Shown here in pieces: positions 24,015 through 37,800 of a DNA stretch of 64,000 bases. The translations under genes were made by a program, and so were the position numbers. Where the stretch lies: contig CM075188.1 in NCBI GenBank assembly GCA_037577475.1, positions 12,627,001 to 12,691,000 on the forward strand, read 5' to 3'. The notes under the pieces were generated by a model. It did no database searches, was not told the DNA's origin, and saw only the letters and a program-made list of their open reading frames with translations. This DNA is from Chaunax sp. Z400 (lineage: Eukaryota > Chordata > Actinopteri > Lophiiformes > Chaunacidae). Position 1 is the stretch's first letter. Every line of letters begins with the position of its first letter.

Positions 24015-27000
24015 TCTCATCCTCTCTAAACAGCCTCCACCATAGTGACGCAGAATCCAGACTTTAAGATAACAGATTCAGCTCTCTTTGTTTTTCCTCT
24101 GCGTGTGTTTGAGAGTCTGTGTATTATTGTGTGTCAAGGCACCTTGCAGCTCCTCCAGCACAATTATGACTAAGCAGCACAATGAACAATGTGGTCATTG
24201 TTGATGAAAGGATATCTTTAAAAGACTTGAACTAAAGGCACTGGTGAGTCATAACTTGGACCTATTGATAAGCATTATTCACCGTCTGTTTCATCAAGCG
24301 AATCTACTGATTATTAGTTTTTCATTCACAGTGAACTAGACATGAACCGGCCACTCACTTGAGCTCTTATCTCTTTCTAATAAAAATCAGTGGTGTTTAT
24401 CGCTTGTTGAAAAAGCTGCAGTAAAAATGTGATTTCAGACACTGTGGCCCTATTCATAGCTTAAATGCAGACCTTTCACCTGTCTATGAGCTGGTGCATA
24501 GCCTCAGATCATCAGGCAGGGCCATTTAGCCTTAATGCTTACAGAGGTCATTCTGAAATGTTGTATTACAGTTAAAGCTATAGGTCATTAGAAGAGGTGG
24601 ACAGATTACAGTGATGTTGCCGTTCTAGTTCACAAATTTCTGGCATGTTTTCACAGTATTTTGTGTATTTTCTCTGTGGTCTTTATTTTAATAACATTTG
24701 ATCCTCACTTACCTAATGCTAATCCAAAAATATCCGTGACATCATAATATGCTTCACACCTTTTCCTTTTTTTGGGTACCATCAGACTATTATGGATCTA
24801 CATTCATCACCTGCCGTTTTTGCAGCATCATTTACTGTTGGCCCTTTGTCAGTGGCAATTTTGCCAACCAAGCATGTTCAATCTACAGCAGAAACAAATC
24901 AAACACAATTCAGCTAAGCCCCATCTCCTTATTTTTCACATAAGCTCATCTTTTTTCTTCAATAAGGTCCAAACCAAAACACTGTGTCAGAGATATTTGT
25001 TCTCCAAATATGCAACAAGGAAGTGGTAGCCATGTTTTATTTAATCATGTTTTATTTAATTTTATTCATCAGGAGAGGCTCTGATATTAAGATTCATAAT
25101 AATGTTTATTAATATTGTAAAGCCCTTTTACATTGCAACTTTGAATAAAAGCTTGACAAATAAAATTGACTTATATCTCTACCTAAGGACGATGCTTTCT
25201 TTTCTTTTATTGTTTAAAAGTTGAATAAACTCTCTCTTTATATAATCTTGTTGTTGTTGGATATATGCAGTCTTCATTTGACGAGGGGTGCATGAAGTGG
25301 TGGAGTTGATGGTGTCACAAACTTCCACCTCTCACCCTCTCAGGAGGTGGGAAGTTGGAGGGGTTTGGATCAGTGTATGTGTGTGTCAGTTTGGCATGAC
25401 TAATGAGGATTTTGTTGGAACAAAGAGGCGTATCAGAGCCACCGTGTTGGCTATGAGGGAGGCACATTTGTAGCTACAAGATTCATATGCCAGTGATTGG
25501 CTGAGAGAACATGGCCCAATCCTGAAGAATGCTTCCTCCTTGGCTGCCTGCCTCACTGGCTGGCTGGATGATAGCTGCCTGCCTGGGAATTAATTGAATG
25601 GGCCACTCCATGGGCAAGAATATAACACATGCTGTATTTGTCAAGAAGTGTCAATTTAATGTTGGGCATGGGGGATGGGAGGAGCAGGGTTATTTGCAAC
25701 AGTACTGATGCTATAAAAACACACGAAGACGCACCAATTACCACATTAGGAACAGTTTCAGAGTAAAAAAACAGTTAAGAATAACAAAAAACATGTAACA
25801 CAATAAATTATGTCATGTCTTCGTATTTAAACCATTGTGTAATATTTAATAATTAGTAAGTTAGTAATAATCATCTCAGTAAAATGTCACCTGTAATAAG
25901 CCTTTATTCAGCAACACCACCTTAGGTTTGTACATTAAATGAGCTCTTCTGTTAAATAATATGTTTTTGGGATATAATCACACTGGGTGTTTTTGCTTGT
26001 TGGCTTCTATGAATGATGGCATTGCTGACAAAAGGAACAATTAGAAATCCGTCTGCTACCTCGGCAATATGAACAGCACCATGGATTAATCAATACACAG
26101 CACAGTTAGGCTACTGATACCTCAGAACCATGGTGGGGCCATAGATTGTAACTCACACAAAGGATCAATGAGTCGGGCAGACTAACATATTAAAGAAAAC
26201 CATTGCACTCTCTCTGCTGCTAGGGGATGAAGAGGAGGTTGGCAGGTTGGTCATTTTGATAAAAAGGATAATGGCACTCCTCACGGCCCTCAGATCACCT
26301 AATGCCTCTGACCGAAAATCATTAATATATTACTTTATTTCCTGCACTCTTCCTTCCTTTACTTTCTTACATTTCTAACATATCATAGATCTGCTTTTTA
26401 CATACATGGAAACGGCTTCAGACAATATTGAGGATTTTACTCATCTTCTATTGACATATCCATGCATTTTTTGCTATCATATCCACTCAACGCTTATCAA
26501 TTCAATTTACTTCCAAGACAAAATCAGGCCGGATTCTCCTCCTTTAATGACTCACTGATCCATGAACTCATTTACATGACTAAAAGTCATGCTCCTCAAA
26601 ATCAGTCATGCACTATCGACCCCAAAAACAAACTGGACATCTTGGCAAAGTTTGATGTGATTCCATAATGTGGAGATTATCGATAATGAGGGCAAAAACC
26701 TACACTAGACAGTGGAGCGCTGCTCAAGATGCCAGGATTTGTCCAAGTAGATAAATCATAAATAATTGCCCAGTTCCTCCTACATTTCCTGGCCACATTG
26801 AAAGGAGATGAGCCACAACACAATACAATCAGACATCAGTCACTTCTCAGCCTTCATGGATCAGTGGCTGAAACAATGGGGAACATAGGGTAATTGTTTA
26901 CCCTGATATTTGGAAAAAGACTGTGTTTAGATCTCAGTTCAGTCAGCAGAGATTATATGGAGCTCTTTGTTCTACTTATAAAGTTGTTTTTGGGTAATCC

Positions 27001-27221
27001 TGGCTCACCTATCAGCTACTTTATATATGTGACTGTCAGACTCTTCATGTGTAATAATGACATGTAGAAAAGTTTGGGAACCGCTGGGATCTGGGTCTGC
27101 ATCAATAGCCTGATGCCATGTCATTAGTTGCAAACAAGACACTGGTAGCAGACACACACTTTTCAAACTGTCAAAAATGGCAACATGTCACGAACGTTAC
27201 AGAGAAGTCTCTCCAAAACCA

Positions 27222-27249
27222 AACCAGTATAAACTAGTTTATACTGGTT
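27222..27249. repeat. Perfect 28-bp palindrome
   Basis: AACCAGTATAAACT followed immediately by its exact reverse complement. There is no spacer, the centre is ACTAGT, and the match fails at the next base on both sides. Confidence 0.95.
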
Positions 27250-30200
27250 GCATAACAGAAGTATTTACTTTGGAAAGTAAATATGGGAGTGTCTGTGCAC
27301 ACTTTCTTTTTAAACGAAGCAGAGGAATATAAACTACACTATTCATGCATACTAGAAAAATAATTTTCATGCTCTTTCTTTTATTGTCGCGTGGCACTGT
27401 TAGGTCAATGGCTGACAGAGGGGAACTATAAAAGAAGAGGAGATGGACAAATGGTGTATAGAGGGCTGAAATGGTGTGAATCAGGTTTTACAGGGTCCTG
27501 CCTCAGTGCTCCTGGTGATTGAACAGATCAGCTGGGTTCAGTCTGACAGAGAGAAAGAGACAGGGAGAGGAAGACAGGACAAGAGAGATTTATCAGTATA
27601 TATAGGAATATGATCCTCCTGCTGTATGCTACCAAAGTAGTAAATCATAGCGTGAGCACCTGCAGGGTATGTCAGGTTGCCAAGGTGAAGGTAAATCCTT
27701 GTGCCAACATGTTGTCATGATCTGTTTTAATAGATGGGAGCACAAGTTAGAAGTTAATTCATGTCCAGAGCATAAAACAAAAATTGCAAAATTGTGGAAA
27801 TGTCATAAAATCCTTAAGTGATTTGTAAATGTGTCAAATAATTGTCAGATGTGTCTCGATGTGTGCACATTTCACCATTTGTGGGATCTCTCAGCCATAT
27901 TTCACAGCTGTCATTCAAAAATTTAAAACACAACAAAGCAAAGGAACAAATGTAAAGGAATTTATCAATGTGATATTTCAAGAGAACGTCTGTCAAAAAA
28001 CTCCTTTTGTGTTTATATTCCCAATATCTTTTGGAATCCCATTTTCATCATTTCATCATCATATCATTCGGTAGTTGGACTTGAATTTACTTCAAATGTG
28101 AGAAGAAATTCCAAACACAACATAATAACATAATTCAGCATGTAAATAAAAGATAGATATTTTCTGCAGAAGTTGGAATATCTATTGATTCATCTCTTTA
28201 TTTATTGCATCTTAACACCCATAAAGCAACTCAACTCATTTTTAAAGAACAGGACCCTAGAAATTAAAACTGACAGAAAATAGCAAATAAAGTAATGCCT
28301 TTGCTTCTGGCAACAACAGATGAAGGACGTTATAGTAAGCATTATATTATATATTGATGACCACCATGACTCAACAAAGGTCCAGTTGAGACTGAATAGC
28401 TTGTATGCAGGTTTATGGAGAATGTGTCCAGATCCATTTCAGATGGCCAGCAGAGTGCATCTCAAATGTGTCTCCAGTGACCAATTCTGATGAGATTTTG
28501 CTGCCCTGCTCACATGATCTTATCTGTGGGGACACTGACCTCTGCAAAACAGAAAAAACATCATCAGAGAAGAGGACTCCCGTGGCTAGTTAGTTTTCCA
28601 GTGGGATTTTAAAATGTTTTCTGAATTTCCGAAGTGTTGACATGTTATAGTATACTACAGCACTGTATGTGCAGTCCTTCAGTTTGGTGTGGTTGCATTC
28701 AGACCGCATTACCGTAGAGTATAGTTGTTTGAATGATTCATTTTCAGGTTACAGGGACTTAACACAGTGTTACATAACAGCATAAGAGTCACCACAAATA
28801 GAAGCCGTCAGACAGGTTTCCAACAAGCCCAGTTCAACACAAGTTTAGCTGTCCAAACTTATTTGGAAGTAAATACTGATCGTTCAAATTAATAAATTAA
28901 TCTTCTTCTTCTTTCCAATGCAGTCTTAGCATCTCTCCTCGGAATATTTCACCACCATTCACACTTTGAATCAAGTGAAACTGATCATAATTTCTCGTGA
29001 CTTACATGATGCCCCAGTAGACAAACAAAACAGGTGTCCGTTGACATGAGAGATTTAATGAAACTTGTTGAGGCATGTGCCAAAGAAGGAAGCGTTGGAT
29101 TTTGGAATAGATAAAATAAATGAATGGAACCATGATTTTATTTTTTCACATGTCCACAACATGTGAGCCAGTTTTGATATTGAGGGTCTTTTTGGGTTAG
29201 GTTGATAATTTGAATTTGGATTAGGGTTTAATTTAATTGAAAGGGACTGTTTGGCCTTCGCAGAGGCATATGCTCTTCAGAGTGCCCTTCTTGTGTACTT
29301 CAGCTTTTATTGTAATTCTAATTTAACTGCGTTTACTTTGTGAAATATCTGTGCATAATCAGAGATCTTTTTTAAACTCTAATCCCTGATTTTACTGTAA
29401 ATTTGTTATATGCTTCCAAATAATATCTTATTAGCTTATTGTTCTAGCTATTATCTTTTAATGTTTTTATTTATTAATTATCCTGTTGTATCCTGTAGTT
29501 ATCCTATTCTGTTTTCCCCTTTACCTGAACTCATTTGTCGACAAGTTGTCTTTCCATGGCTGTTTGTTAATTCTGCTGAAAGTGCCTCTCAATCCAGTTT
29601 AAGGGAAATTAACATAACTTCCAACTCCTAAATGCTCACGGCTCAGTATATATTCAGACACACATGCAAGCACGCACCCACACACACACACGCACACACA
29701 TACACATTTTTTCATGATAAGCATTGCTACACTGAACATGTGATACAAGTCCAGCCTGTTCTTTATGACGCCAGTCTGCGAGACGGTCTATAATTTCTAT
29801 CTGAGTGAAAAAGATGCTCGACTGTTTAGCTGAAGCCACACTGAACAGCGTGTTTTCATAATGTGTATCAACACATCAGACTATATTGATTACCACCATG
29901 ATGACATCTATGTTGATAACGTCAACATAACTAATACATTTTGAAAGGGAAAAATAAAATAATATAAATACATTAAATAATACAGCAATCTGTAAAGATA
30001 CAACAGGTACTTGAAATAAGGTTGTCTTTTTTTAGCTTAATGCTAACATCAGCATGTTAACATGATCAGAAAAAAAAATAAATATATATATATATCGTAT
30101 AGGAGATGAAAAGAAAGGAATAGGAAGGACAAGAGTTGTGCATTAACACTGTTACGTTTAGTTAATTAACCCCTCTTCTGAATCATGGATGCTCTCTGCT

Positions 30201-30544
30201 ATCACCTTGCTCTGGGAAGCACACAGAGCATTAAAGAGATGTTTCACTGAAAACACAGCTTTAAGAAAACATTTCACTCTGCTACATCTGGAGCTTATGA
30301 GAAATGCTGACACGCTCCCCACCAACAAAGTGTGAAAACTAAATCAATGAAAAGGTAGACAAACTATGAGATATACTCATATCATTGGGAGTTGTCATGG
30401 TTGCTCAGTTCTAATTGATATGCATACCAACTTATAATTTCAGCTCTGGTGATTCTCAGAACAGGATGAGTCACACCACCCCGACCTCATTCTCCATTAC
30501 TTGTGAGAACCTGGGACTGAGTCTCCATTTAGAAGATGAACTAC

Positions 30545-30700
30545 GTACTTATACAGTGTAAAACTTTGATGGAAACTTACAATGAAATCTGAACAGTATA
30601 GTGCTGTATTAAAGTCATACGGTAATATGCTGTAAACTGCAATGCAACCTGGGAGAAATAATTTGTGGTTCCAGCACAAAGAACGTCATTATTTACGTCA
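30545..30700 (+). repeat. Dispersed repeat, copy 1 (second copy at 58370-58515)
   Basis: Shares AAAACTTTGATG, GTCATAC, CTGCAATGCAACCTGGGAGA with the 58-kb copy (AAAACTTTGATG, GTCATAC, CTGCAATGCACTCTGGGAGA) in the same order and spacing. Same orientation. Family not recognised. Confidence 0.75.
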
Positions 30701-30799
30701 CTATTTTTATAGCGATATTCTCTAACTGTTGTTATGAAAAAGTAAAACTGTGATATACAGTACAGTCGTTAGATTGGTGTAGTGATATGAAGTATAGTG

Positions 30800-31026
30800 A
30801 TGGGGTGTATCAGATTTGTTTTTTTGAGATACTGTGGAAAATTCTTTCTCTGCATTTGCCCTATCCCTGAGGAGCATTGGGCTGCCACTACATGGAGCCC
30901 AGGGAGCAAACTGGGGTTCAGTATCTTGCTCAATGATACTTCTAGACTTGCAGGGGCTGGGGATCAAACCACCGACCTTTCATTCCACGAAGGACCTCTC
31001 TACCTCCTGAGCCACAGCCGCCCCAT
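30800..31026 (-). mobile_element. tRNA-derived SINE
   Basis: On the minus strand the head reads GGCTGTGGCTCAGGAGGTAG (A-box-like TGGCTCAGGAGG) and, about 35 bases later, GGTCGGTGGTTTGATCCCC (B-box-like GGTTTGATCCC). A body (CTAGAAGTATCATTGAGCAA, then CCCCAGTTTGCTCCC) follows. This is the usual order of a widespread teleost SINE. The 3' end is not certain. Confidence 0.8.
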
Positions 31027-31385
31027 GTGATCGTGTTCAGCTGTCCTGAGTTTTTGGGGAGGATTTAAGGTCGTCGATGTTGCACAGACGAAGCTGTACC
31101 TGAGCTCTATCTTTACCCAGGACTCGAAGGATAAGTGAGGTTAGAGTTTATGTTGGGCAGCCTTACACATTCAACATACAACCATGAGCCTGCAAGACGT
31201 GTGTTTTGGGAGTCCATTACGGTGACAATTCGCAACCGAGTGAGGCTCCTCCTCCCCTTCAGAGATGAGGAAGATGCCTGAACTCCTGCATGAACCAAAC
31301 TAACTCAACAAGATGACAGACATCACTTGTCAATATTTGTATAATATTTGTATAATAGATGCTGCCTCAAGCTTTTTATGTACAA

Positions 31386-31389
<4 letters not shown>

Positions 31390-31432
<43 letters not shown>
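31390..31432. repeat. (CT)n microsatellite
   Basis: Uninterrupted CT repeats. Confidence 0.97.
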
Positions 31433-31433
<1 letters not shown>

Positions 31434-31611
31434 ACTCCCTCTCTGTAGTGTGCATCAGTGACAGACTCGTCCAGGGAGTAAATTTGCTCTCTTTGTTTTG
31501 TTTTGGGGAGCTTTAATTTTGCTGCTGTTGGAAAATTACCCATAATTGTAGCCTGCAAATGCTTATCCCTCTCTTTCTCCTCTCCAGCTACTCTCTGGTG
31601 TACACTGGCTG

Positions 31612-31613
<2 letters not shown>

Positions 31614-31655
<42 letters not shown>
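31614..31655. repeat. (CA)n microsatellite
   Basis: Uninterrupted CA repeats. A second CA tract follows at 31741-31783. Confidence 0.97.
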
Positions 31656-31657
<2 letters not shown>

Positions 31658-31740
31658 TGGATACCCTCTGTAGATGAAATGGTTGCTGCTGAAGGATAGA
31701 CCCACAGATTCTCACTTTCACACTTCTGCGCAAACGACCA

Positions 31741-31743
31741 GAC

Positions 31744-31774
<31 letters not shown>

Positions 31775-31783
31775 CACACACAC
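31741..31783. repeat. (CA)n microsatellite, interrupted
   Basis: CA repeats with one GACAAA interruption. Confidence 0.95.
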
Positions 31784-34676
31784 CCTGAGGTTGATAATGA
31801 GACTGGGGGAAACATGATTTATGTTTTCATGGTGCAATCTAATTGATTTGATTAATCACATTCTTTCTTGACTAATTAAATTACCACAACAGATTAGAGG
31901 ATATTTGGCCACAAACATGCCCGGCAGACCCGCTGTTGCTTTTCAACTTAGATACGTGTTTCTGAAAAGCTGTGATCAATGAATTTTATGGCCAATAAAT
32001 CATTCAAGATCGATTCGTAAAGCAGAGGTGATGCTCATCAAAACATATACGATATGCTTCCCAAATACATTTGTTGCAGAGGATATGCAAGTTTAGCCAG
32101 AGAGGCAGCTTGGGTGATGCAATATGTTTCCATTCAGATGGTCCAGATTGGGAAATTCCACACATACTCAGGATAATATGAAATGTAGACTGCACATTAT
32201 GCATGTTTCTCATCCTTGTTCTAGTGTTAGAAACATGCAGATTTAAATATAGTGACCAAAGGAAACAGTGGACAGTGAAGAGTATATCTTACTGTTCTCT
32301 TTTAAGAGAGTGTTAATACTGTACATGCTGTCCTTTGACCCAGATCTAGATAGCTGACCTGTCCTGTACGAACAGTTAGTCTCCACTGTGTGGTTTTTTT
32401 CTCCCATTCCCCCATAGTAGGAAAAGAGTTGGCTGGTTCATTTGGTCGGTTTGGTTCATTCTGAACAATATGAATTATAACTGTATTTTGACTGGAGTAG
32501 TTGTTAGCATCGGGTTGGAGTACTTTATTTTGGAAAATAAACCAGTGTGAGCGTGAGGTCCTTTAAAATAGTAATAGAGCATTTGGTATTGCATTGAAAC
32601 AAGTAGGTGAGAAACACATGAAATAAAAATATGTAAATATTGAAGATGCTGCTAATGCTTGATTAGTTTCAATATCCTCTCCCTCCCATACCTCTCTGAT
32701 GACTAAAGTTGGGGCTCCAACCATTTCTGTTACTTTCCAAACCAATACTCACTTCATGCTATGATTGGTCAGCTCTGTGGAGGTGAGAATGGAGGCGGGG
32801 TCTGAACTTCTCTCTCTGGCTCTGGTTCTTATTTTTTAACACAACGTCTCTGTCAGTTTTTCCTGTCAACAATCGGGTCATAAGTGTTACATATTTACTA
32901 TTGGCATAAGTATCACTTTGACGTTGGAAGTATGGGTATGATAAGGTTTCAAATGATACCGAGCCCTACTTAGCATTTAATTATTTCAAATAATAGGCTG
33001 TACCATCGGGTCACAATTAATTCATACAGACTGAACCAAATTTTAATTATCATCATTAAAAGACACAGTAAATAAGCATCATTTCATGATTGTGTTTTAG
33101 CATAAACACATATAGAATTTAACCAACATAAATCCACTGTTGCATTAAAAAGTCTGACAAAAAATGATTGTATGGGCCCACCATAAAAAACCAATACCCA
33201 GCCAGTTACCTTCCTCCGGCACTGGTGCTGCTTGACAGAAGTTATTGTACGACTCTTTTCACAGGCTGAGCTGTAATGACTGTGATGCTTTATTAGCGAT
33301 GTTAACACAGGTAAGACAAATAAATTGTACCCATGTGAATGAAATGAGAGATATTTCTTTGCCAACTATGCAAAAACATGAGAAATGTTCTTCACTGTAA
33401 ACACATTTACATTACATTATGGAAAAAAACAAACTAGTCAAAATAAAAGAGTTCAGGATTTACTGTAACCTAACAATACTTATCCACTTCCTGTTACACA
33501 GTTCTGTTTTTTCATCAATCGCACCGGCTTTTTTATGGCTGCTGGAAATCATGATATACTGACCTACTATCGATGTTGCTACAAAAAAGTCTTTGGCCAT
33601 ATTGAGACACCAGGCTGCTGAGAGTTGGTGGCTATAGATGGCCATAGCACATAAAATGGAAATAAATTCTGTGTAAGCGTACTGAGGAAAAAATAAAAAA
33701 AATAAATGAAAAAGGAAATAGACGGAGTGTGGGACTTGTGAAGTTTAGAGGTACAGCGGGACCTTATAAAGTGAACGAAAGAGTGTGCAGATAGAACTGG
33801 TGTGGTGTGCAGAAAGTGGAGAGCAACAAGATGAGGAGGAGAGGGTGCAGGAAGGACAGAGAGAGGAGAGAAAAGTGCAAAGAGAAAGAAAAACAGGGAT
33901 AGAGTAAAGAGGTCATGGACTGGTTATGAAACCAACTCTGACCTAATCTGGCGTGTTTATGACTCTGTGTTTTCCTTTTTTCCAAGGCGCTGAGAAGCAT
34001 GCTGGAATTAGACTGGGTGGTGGCTAAGGATGAGCTAAAAGAGCGGAGAGAGACACAGACAGATGGGAGCATATTGTCATTTTTACTGAGAGATAAGCTC
34101 TGTGTATTTGTGTGTTACAGTGGGTTGAGGTGGGGAAGACAGCTTCATTCAGATAGACCCAGCACACCTGAAGTCCTGTAATCATTAACCACAGAAATCA
34201 GTACAAACAATGGAAAGGTGGTGGGGTAAGTTTCCATTATGTACAGTATGGAGGAAAATATAGCACTTTTTTACTTTTTATAGAGTAACGTCAAACAAAA
34301 TGCACTGTTTTGACTTGTTAATTATATGTACAGTCATGTTGTTGTGCTATCAACTAATTATGGTCTCATTGTGGCAAAATGTCCAGCAAAATAAAAATTA
34401 GTTTAAAAAAACCCCCAAAAAACAGGAAAAGCTTTTTGGCCAAAAACTGTCTCCGATCCAGCCTCTGAGTTCTGATTTTGTACTTTTCATTTGTATTTGT
34501 TTTAATTTTTGTTTTCAGTTTATTCTCCATCAGTCTCCAGGCTGTTTTTCTCCTTCTGAACCTGATATAAACACACAACCCCATCAAGTTTGTTGTTTTC
34601 AGTCTGAACACCCATAAAGTATAGAGGGTATGCTGTAGGCTGCGGATTCAAAAGCTCTCTGAGCTAAATGTGCATT

Positions 34677-34703
34677 TTGTTTGTTTTGTTTTGTTTTGTT
34701 TTT
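34677..34703. repeat. (TTTTG)n microsatellite
   Basis: About five TTTTG units. Confidence 0.9.
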
Positions 34704-37589
34704 GGCAAAAATAAATTACATTTCACTTGGGTTAATTCTTTAAATCAATACATAATAGATTCTTGATCATATATCCCATCTCTCTCCACGCTCCTGTTTC
34801 CATCACCTCCTTTCATTGTTTATAGGTCTCCAGCTATGCTTTGTACTGAATTATAGATTTGACATTACATTCCAGTTGACCTGCTGCCACCCCATTTGGG
34901 TAGTGAGAGGTGCCGCTTTTCTGTTGTTGCACATGGATTGTTCAAAAAGAGTCCGTGATCTTCACATCATCCTCACTAAACCAAAGACAATGTGACACTA
35001 ACGCTCATTTAATATGCAAATCTTTGAATCAAACCTAAGCATGTGCAAGAATGAACAACCTGTTCTCAAAGTGATATGACAGGAAAATATGCAAATCTGT
35101 GATGTTATCAAAATCTCAGGAATTTGTCCATTGACAGTTTAATAACAGACTGTGAAATCTACTGTGAATTTATCCCATTACAGAGACAGTGTGCTGTTTT
35201 TTTTGCAATATTGGGAACTCTAAATACATATGTAAATCATGTGTGGTCGGATTGTACTTATATAAATGAGGAACAGATCAAACAGATCCTATGAGGGCTG
35301 CAGAGATCAGAGATTAGAAAGCTCATTTTTTTAAGAGCACAGTCACACGAGCCTTTGTGATCTCAAAATGTGGTCATTTTAAAGAAATCCTACGTTGAGC
35401 TTTCACTTAACAATTTCATGCTTACCATCTGTTAAGACCTGAGGCTGCATATGAAAACAATTTATAAACAGAACCTTCACAACCAACACTGACGAGTTTT
35501 CTTTCAACAGAGTGAAAGCTTACTGGTGACTTACAGTGTATTACTGTTTGAGCAGCCCTATAGTCACAGCTTATCTACAATAAAGATCCTGTTTCTTCGT
35601 GTTTTACTCAACTCTGAAGTTCATCACAGCCTGGTGAACTGTCTGCTTGGAGCTCTCAAGCGATTAACACAGTGACGATTCAGCAATTTGTATAAGGTTG
35701 ATAACTAAATTGTGCTGATGTCATCACAGATGCATGAAATAAACCGCTTACCCTGGCAAAAGGTGAGTCACAGTCGGACATGTCACAGGTGACAGACCAG
35801 CTTCAGGATGTGTTTGGTAACATTACAGACTGCAGCCTTGACTGCCTTGTTTTTAGTGTTACATCTTGTACTTATTGTACAACAGTACAATAACTCTCTC
35901 TTGTGTAACTTCATAAACTCACGAGCTGAGCCGACTGTTTTAAGGGAATGACATCATTTTTTTTAAATGTACTTCTTATTTATTAAGTTGTATAATAGAA
36001 TAGAAAGAGCAGCACAGACTGCAAAGTCATCACAACATTGTGGTAAGTGGGGTTCTTGTAACAGTGACATATTTTGGAGAGGCGCCAAATGTTCCTGTCA
36101 TCACAACCTCTCATCATGTTGTGATTAAATCAGCTGAGGGATCATGCCAAGCCTGTGGAATATAAACCCTGTGTTACACTACGTTCACGAGTCACAATTC
36201 ATTAATGAACCTGATAGTCTTGATAGCGTGCGTGCGTGTGTTTCTGGGAGCCAGCAGATAGGCTCTACAAATCCGCAGACTGTCGAGGAAAAGATATAAA
36301 CAGGCGTTTTTAAGACTTTCCTCTGTCCTCATCTGCCTGCATATGACTGCAGAATAACAGCTCATAGGCTTTGGTTCCTGCTTCACTTTCAAGAGAAACA
36401 AATCCAAAATGGACAGCGTGCCTCGAGCTGTTTCCTGTACAGGAAGCCTGATGGAAAATCTGTATTCATTTAAAAAAATATTTTTTCTCAATTGTAATAT
36501 TAACTTGACGTTCATTACAGTTTTAGAGGATGTTTCATATCAATCATATTTATACTATGTACTACATAGACTTCACAATAGGCTCACATGAATTCATTTG
36601 TACCATGTTCTGTTTCCTGCAGGAAAAAGGCCGACTAACTACCTTCAGGTTTTCTGTCTTCTCCCTTACAGGGCCTCTTCAACCCCCACCCCCTATTCTT
36701 ACTCACAAACACACTAAATATCTCACACACACACTCACACACACACACATTCCTGCCCGCTCGGCTGCGACGGTATGTGAACAAACCACAGGCAGAGAGA
36801 GGAAGAGAAGGCCTACACTCTTACTGATTACTGCAGGAGAGAAGAGGAGAGAGGAGGCTGCTGCCAGCTCCTCTCACAATGACCTGCACACACGTACACG
36901 CATACACACACCAAACACACATGTATATACACACACACTTAAAAAGAGAAACAATAAATCTCTGCTGCTGCTACACTATAACATGTGCAAATGCAGATAA
37001 CAGAACATGCATCTAACCAGAAATAAAAAAAAATATCAGATGCTCAGTCACAGAGATACAATCAGTAGAACTATTGACACACCCAGGACACACACATTAA
37101 TGTATGTGCACCTTTCGGTCTTAAAACACACAATGCGACATACATTAATGCTTTTACAGCTCCCACTCTCAGACAAACATTTACACTGGCTCCCCTTCTT
37201 CCACACCTCTCCACCCTCTTAAACTCCTGTTCTAACACCTCTGTATTTATGGAGCCGTGCTCACACACGCCCATATGTAAGTCTCAAACCTTTCATTACG
37301 TCACAGTACAGGTTGTATGATGCCACCAAATGTAGAACATATAAAATTTGTAGCCACCTTTTCCACATTTTTGTGTGTATTTGTGTGTGCTAAAAATAAA
37401 ATTTCATACCACTTTATTACATTATTTGTGCGATAAAAAAAGATTAATTAGAAATGAAATTTCCTAATTATGGTATATAGTGAAAAAACCTGCGGTTTTA
37501 GGGCAGAAATCAGAGACAGAAAAATGGTGTTTATGTCAACTACTCTCATATATTTAGCTTGTTAAATTTTTATTTTGAACTTGTCTAAC

Positions 37590-37800
37590 AAAAATAACTA
37601 GACCGCACAAAGAGAGCACAAACCTGCGCCAAATCAGCTCAGTTTCCCATGAAGTTTTCCCTGCTCACTTCTTAATGCAATTTTTGGCTGCACTTCAATC
37701 CCGCTGTGGCACACCTTCCTTTTCTAAACAGATCTGTAGTGGAGCTCACCTCCACAGGAGCCCTCTAATGGAAGGAGAACTGTAGGTGCAGCTCTACTCA
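37590..37800 (+). repeat. Inverted dispersed repeat, arm 1 (partner at 45470-45670)
   Basis: CACTTCTTAATGCAATTTTT, GGCACACCTTCCTTTTCTAA, ACAGATCTGTAGTGGAGCTC, ACCTCCAC matches the reverse complement of 45472-45605 (CTTCTTAATGTCATTTGTGG, CCTGCCTTTTCTAAACAAAT, CTGTAATGGAGCTCACCTCC), about 80-85% by eye. Confidence 0.8.

Larger units (their letters stand above)
22202..30540. other. Intergenic, no gene seen
   Basis: Contains a (CA)n at 23.92-24.01 kb, a partial direct repeat (23221-23251 vs 23464-23488), a 28-bp palindrome at 27222-27249 and a possible retroelement 3' tail at about 25030-25170 (GTAAAGCCCTTT.. AATAAAATTGAC). No coding resemblance. Confidence 0.5.
31027..37585. other. Intergenic, no gene seen
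   Basis: Simple repeats at 31.39-31.78 kb and 34.68 kb and CA-rich patches at 36.7-36.95 kb. The remainder is A+T-rich without coding resemblance. Confidence 0.5.
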
